DNA from: a virus
Direction: 5' to 3' (one strand)
IMG/VR virus record: IMGVR_UViG_3300027710_000044
Span: 1 to 43,406 of that record
DNA: 43,406 nucleotides
Positions 40,701-43,406 of this stretch are shown in pieces (position 1 is the stretch's first letter; each line of letters opens with the position of its first letter). Made by a program: the position numbers and the translations under genes. The notes beneath the pieces were generated by a model that ran no database searches, was not told where the DNA came from, and was given only the letters and a program-made list of their open reading frames with translations.

Positions 40701-43395
40701 ATGGAAATTTGTTGTAAATAAACTTGAAAGAGCAGTTATTCCTCAACTAAATGACTTGTGGGACATAAATCAACATATTCAAGAAAATGGTCCACTCCCT
40801 CCACCGCCAATTAGGTGGACACCACCAGAATTCGTATACCGAGGCGGAATGGCATCTGTGTCTAACATTGCATCATCTCAAAATGCAAAACTTTCTGCTG
40901 ATGAAATTGCTTTAGTTTCATCTGCTTTTACAGATACCCCACTTCCCACAACTGTAGGTATGTCACCTGCTGCTCTTAGAGACAGAACTGTTCTTAATCA
41001 AGTTTATGAAAGATATGGATTAACTCCTCCATCTTCTTCAAACTTGGATGATACAGAAACCGTTGTTCCAGTTTTAAGAATTCTTGACAAAACAACAATC
41101 AGTGATGACTTAATTGTTGAAACAGAAATGATTCTTGACTCTAAAGATATTGGTTCACTTTTTGAAACCAACACGATTGAAACACTTCGTGTTATGGATA
41201 GTCCAGACAATATTGGATTCGCCAGCACATCAGAAGCGCGTTCTAGAAAAGCAGCAGGAATTGCTGGAAGATTGCTTAATTCTAAAGCAGCAAGAAAAAC
41301 AATGAAGAGAATAGGTCTTGACCCAGAGAACGAAGACCTCGTTGATATGGCTGCAGAAGCGGCGCTTGCTTTCTCTATTGGTGGTCCTGCAGCAGCAATA
41401 ATTCCAATTGCTAGACGCGGTAGCAGAGATGCTGCAGAAGCAGCAATAAAAATGATGGTTGCAAAAGGCTGGATTACACAATCTGTTGCTGGAAAAATTT
41501 CTCAATACGGTATTGACCGCATTGCAAAAGAAGGACTTCCTCAAGAAATCATTGACGCAATGAAGACAGTCGGCGTTGCAGTCACAGACGAAGAAACAAA
41601 ACAAAACGCCTTGCGTATGGCTGGAGTTCTTCAAGAGAGGTCATCGGAATTAAAGAGAGCATCTGCTAAAAGAATTGCTGAAATAAGACAAAGAATTGCC
41701 GAAATGAATGAAAAGTCTGGATTCTTTGATATTGAAATTAAAGAACTTGGAACTGGCATTGGGGCAAACAATGTTCCCAAAAACGACGCTAAAGCAAATC
41801 AAAGAAAGAGCAAAGTTAGGGTAGTTATCCCTGCTGGCTCAAAAGCAAAAGTAGATAAGTCTGGCGAAGTTATGATTCCGCCAGGAAAAATGAAGATTAC
41901 TAATGTTGACAAAAATGGAGTAGTTGAAGCAGAAGTTACTGAACAAACTTCTGCAATTGAATACATGAAGAAAGCAGAAGAAAACCTTGTCAAGTTTATG
42001 CAAAAGACGACCGATGAGGGTGTGAAAAAACTTTTATCTACAACTGCAAGCAAATATAAAAAAGCAAAACGTGATGAAACAATTTCATCTAGAAATTCTG
42101 CAGATTCTGGTATTTCAAAAATAACGCTAGAAAAAGCGGAAACAATAATTGAAGATGCTAAAGAAATGGGATATGCATTATTTAACGAAAATTATGTTTA
42201 TGTCAATGGTGAAAAAGTTGAAGTTAACAGATATTACGATTTGTTCACAAAAGCGATGACTGATGCAATTAAAGAAATAAAAGAAGAAGCAGAAAAAAAA
42301 CTGTTTATATCCAACACAAAACTAAATAACTACATAATTACAAATAGTGTGCAAGGAATATATTCTGCATTAATTGGGATAGCAGGTTCAGTATTTGGAG
42401 GAATTGACAGAAGAACAAGAATTTCTATGTCAAAGGCTTCTTTACAGGATTTTCTGACTTCTGGAAGAATTGCAAATGTTGATGTTGATAGCAGGATGTT
42501 GTCAACAATGAAATTAAATAGAGACAAAATAATTGGTGGAGAAAATTCTTCTGCAGAATTTATGCTTACACCAGTAGAAATAATCCATGAATTTTATACA
42601 AATTCCGTAGAACAGTCTCTTTATGCTTCTGGTACAAAAATTGGTTCAGAAGAGTTTTCCGATTATGGAAGAGGCATAGAGGTTGTCATCAGGTCAGAAA
42701 ATGCAAACCGTATTGGGTACGGCCGCTCTGACGGATATGAAACCAATGGAATATATTCAATGCTTACTGACGATAGTCAAAAGAGAATTGTTATGACAAT
42801 TTTTAGCGACGCAATGAACGGAATTGAAAAAGCAAAAGATTCAATAATTTCAGCACTTCAAGCAAAGATTGAAAAAAACTATTCTCAGGTTTTAAAAAAG
42901 AACACCGAAGAAAACTTTGAAGCATTCCTCGTTGGAGAAATAAGCCTTAACGACATTGAGCATATTAAAATTCCGGTTTCAATATTTGAGATAGAAAAGA
43001 AACCAATATCTCAGTCTCATCCATTTGCTGGAAAAAACAGAATCTCTTCTGAATTAAAAAAACGCGGGAAAACAGATTCAGAAATCAAAGACTTTTTTGA
43101 AAAGGGCGGCCTATTGGGTGGAGGATATAACCCTAAATATCTGACCTATTTATTGCAAGTTGAATCAGCAATAGAGTTAAGAGATAGATTAATTTCTTTC
43201 GGCATACCAGAAGTTATCTTTACCAACAAAAATGGAATAGACATAATGGCTGAAGGAACATGGGTGACACTTCCTCCAAATCCCAAAACAGGTATTGATG
43301 CTCTTAGAATGCTTGCAAAGATGGAAGTACGTGGGATAATAGAAAAAGTTGCACCAGAGAAAGCAAGCAAAACGCCAGAAAAGGTTGCATCATGA
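37768..43395 (+). CDS. Giant virion-cluster protein with zincin motif and ART-like segments
   Basis: 1875 residues; ATG with AGG seven bases upstream (a GTG at 37777 is possible). Residues ~205-235 hold R-C-P-P-G-T-P-A-A-N-R-F and a second cysteine, C231. H588-E-I-Y-H592, followed by A-Q-E-F (E633), fits a gluzincin HExxH + E metalloprotease site. A ten-glycine run at 796-805 separates this from a basic, then helical, second half. Y-R-G at 1024, G-F-A-S-T-S at 1150 and V-V-I-P-A-G-S ... G-E-V-M-I-P-P-G at ~1352-1373 resemble the three motifs of ADP-ribosyltransferase toxins, but spacing is longer than usual. Another E-A-F-L-V-G-E-I-S-L-N-D-I segment is near the end. Virion localisation and effector function are inferred from the operon and motifs. 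Confidence 0.7.
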   Translation: MTGVNYKKIRHYAPGIEKKQKRFDPDIAALLFKAGVRVTSSTERLIADVSIKAAMPLVSPNSGDSDGKKRGLESERASKLENYAGIVLDPTAKKTPDSYLKLHVTEPERKAALMSPEPVPNFGWVKYGETNTPKVSGNVKVSVTRHRVDPRTGKPIMSTGYDPYDPFSPYMNQGMEEKGLGRTIAEANPGQKLIHFTARATGLVIDALGKFRCPPGTPAANRFTNERGEGCFAVTAVDLAAIATSIATIMSDGGGVSMTENLLRVGISAAEIRDVYRQSGLRGLASMAERVLGGPGHLVGEKYKDPSYRGAIAPALRAIMRLTENKTERMARIAAEKTGRVEDLKADPRVLAVMAARGVSFTGDEEKDLIKLLEAMGQIPEFGLAADGHVFYVGGNEDTHKVWVRKKFFEQHAQVIEQYYGALTPAQLEQKYLDEIASGGTPFTMAIDAAARRERDLRIGAFEQIALDAIDRPQSLKDIRITVDFDANSGTGGVLDGYNFETLNGMAGPNFLYVGSGPAIAGHRGGPPAGHMDLYQATGGSTEEQWAAIAAAMAADETGRHWAFTYGVDLAAMQGRGWRDFGAQAAAHEIYHFDQVIAIANYMAQMHALEPGRYPATDLSTMSSNDLFLLAQEFLTNADPQMLREALGADIEDLITARLDGVAGAYSGDKQQDALVAIAASASGDPELARKANAARSLALLETMAELAANRKVGLIGDDPDLDKAIDTVFGPATITLDGIPPLPGGTTTPDGTIPDTPTDAPTPSRPAWGDMWWSTDDISIDMPEAPSTGDGGSEGGGGGGGGGGRIHDPFSRRRNGKIPRKLRDGDATGEDIDDLIDGTPEDPRDRSSKRKGGIKSTWRSIRNIRLRTGNQNPSDREKKKFLNDALDELPLTIEQIEELAQKLRRGEVLSEEENSKLVESIQKLRQKLFEADANLANAIAEFEAGCPPDVAAADVGNYDDIGPCRAYLEMMERAVEKWKFVVNKLERAVIPQLNDLWDINQHIQENGPLPPPPIRWTPPEFVYRGGMASVSNIASSQNAKLSADEIALVSSAFTDTPLPTTVGMSPAALRDRTVLNQVYERYGLTPPSSSNLDDTETVVPVLRILDKTTISDDLIVETEMILDSKDIGSLFETNTIETLRVMDSPDNIGFASTSEARSRKAAGIAGRLLNSKAARKTMKRIGLDPENEDLVDMAAEAALAFSIGGPAAAIIPIARRGSRDAAEAAIKMMVAKGWITQSVAGKISQYGIDRIAKEGLPQEIIDAMKTVGVAVTDEETKQNALRMAGVLQERSSELKRASAKRIAEIRQRIAEMNEKSGFFDIEIKELGTGIGANNVPKNDAKANQRKSKVRVVIPAGSKAKVDKSGEVMIPPGKMKITNVDKNGVVEAEVTEQTSAIEYMKKAEENLVKFMQKTTDEGVKKLLSTTASKYKKAKRDETISSRNSADSGISKITLEKAETIIEDAKEMGYALFNENYVYVNGEKVEVNRYYDLFTKAMTDAIKEIKEEAEKKLFISNTKLNNYIITNSVQGIYSALIGIAGSVFGGIDRRTRISMSKASLQDFLTSGRIANVDVDSRMLSTMKLNRDKIIGGENSSAEFMLTPVEIIHEFYTNSVEQSLYASGTKIGSEEFSDYGRGIEVVIRSENANRIGYGRSDGYETNGIYSMLTDDSQKRIVMTIFSDAMNGIEKAKDSIISALQAKIEKNYSQVLKKNTEENFEAFLVGEISLNDIEHIKIPVSIFEIEKKPISQSHPFAGKNRISSELKKRGKTDSEIKDFFEKGGLLGGGYNPKYLTYLLQVESAIELRDRLISFGIPEVIFTNKNGIDIMAEGTWVTLPPNPKTGIDALRMLAKMEVRGIIEKVAPEKASKTPEKVAS
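40153..40182 (+). repeat. Poly-glycine coding repeat
   Basis: GGC-GGA-GGA units encode ten consecutive glycines (residues 796-805) between the zincin-containing N-terminal half and the basic segment starting R-I-H-D-P. It is a domain boundary. Confidence 0.9.
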
Positions 43396-43406
43396 AAGCC
43401 GTATTT
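43392..43406 (+). CDS. Start of next gene, cut by window edge
   Basis: ATG at 43392 overlaps the stop of the 1875-residue gene as ATGA, the same coupling used elsewhere in this genome. Only five codons (M-K-A-V-F) are visible, so identity is unknown; a major capsid or decoration protein would be expected in or beyond this position. Confidence 0.5.

Overview
This window is a piece of the genome of a tailed bacteriophage with a contractile tail (myovirus morphology). The evidence is a full set of sheath, tube, baseplate J/I/W (gp25-like), hub and tape-measure genes, plus a large terminase, an HK97-type portal and a prohead protease. There are no rRNA, tRNA or housekeeping genes and almost no intergenic space. 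Base composition is moderately AT-rich. The recombination genes, the ParB-like proteins and several conserved hypothetical proteins resemble those of actinobacterial phages, so an actinobacterial host (possibly an aquatic, lower-GC one) is a reasonable inference, but nothing in the window proves it.

Layout. From 1 to 28023 everything lies on the minus strand. Read in transcription order (right to left) it begins with the large terminase and a DNA-metabolism block: a conserved hypothetical protein, a Rad52-like annealing protein, a Cas4/RecB-type nuclease, an HNH nuclease, a RuvC-like resolvase, two ParB-like proteins and a PAPS-reductase-like SGGKDS protein. It then passes without a break into neck and tail genes: adaptor, tail-completion protein, terminator, sheath, tube, frameshifted chaperone, tape measure, hub, OB-fold spike, gp25, J and I. 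It ends in fibre-type proteins with collagen-like repeats that run off the left edge. From 28062 to the right edge everything is on the plus strand: a small membrane protein, a portal with a MuF-like tail, and then three large proteins of 1935, 466 and 1875 residues. The next gene overlaps the last of these and is cut off by the window edge. The two blocks diverge from a 38-bp gap at 28024-28061.

Most unusual region. The 7-13 kb after the portal does not look like a standard head module. The prohead protease is only the first ~180 residues of a 1935-residue protein. The rest is a chain of mostly helical segments separated by nine copies of a short [F/L]-A-S motif, and one segment, bounded by two of these motifs, looks like a HipA/PI3K-type kinase fold. 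The 1875-residue protein carries an HEIYH zincin motif and pieces resembling ADP-ribosyltransferases. The 466-residue protein has two four-cysteine clusters, an acidic stretch and two PepSY-like repeats. No major capsid protein is recognisable in the window. My working hypothesis is that these are self-processed capsid-internal or virion-delivered proteins, comparable to MuF-linked phage effectors. The motifs are visible in the sequence; the function is inference.
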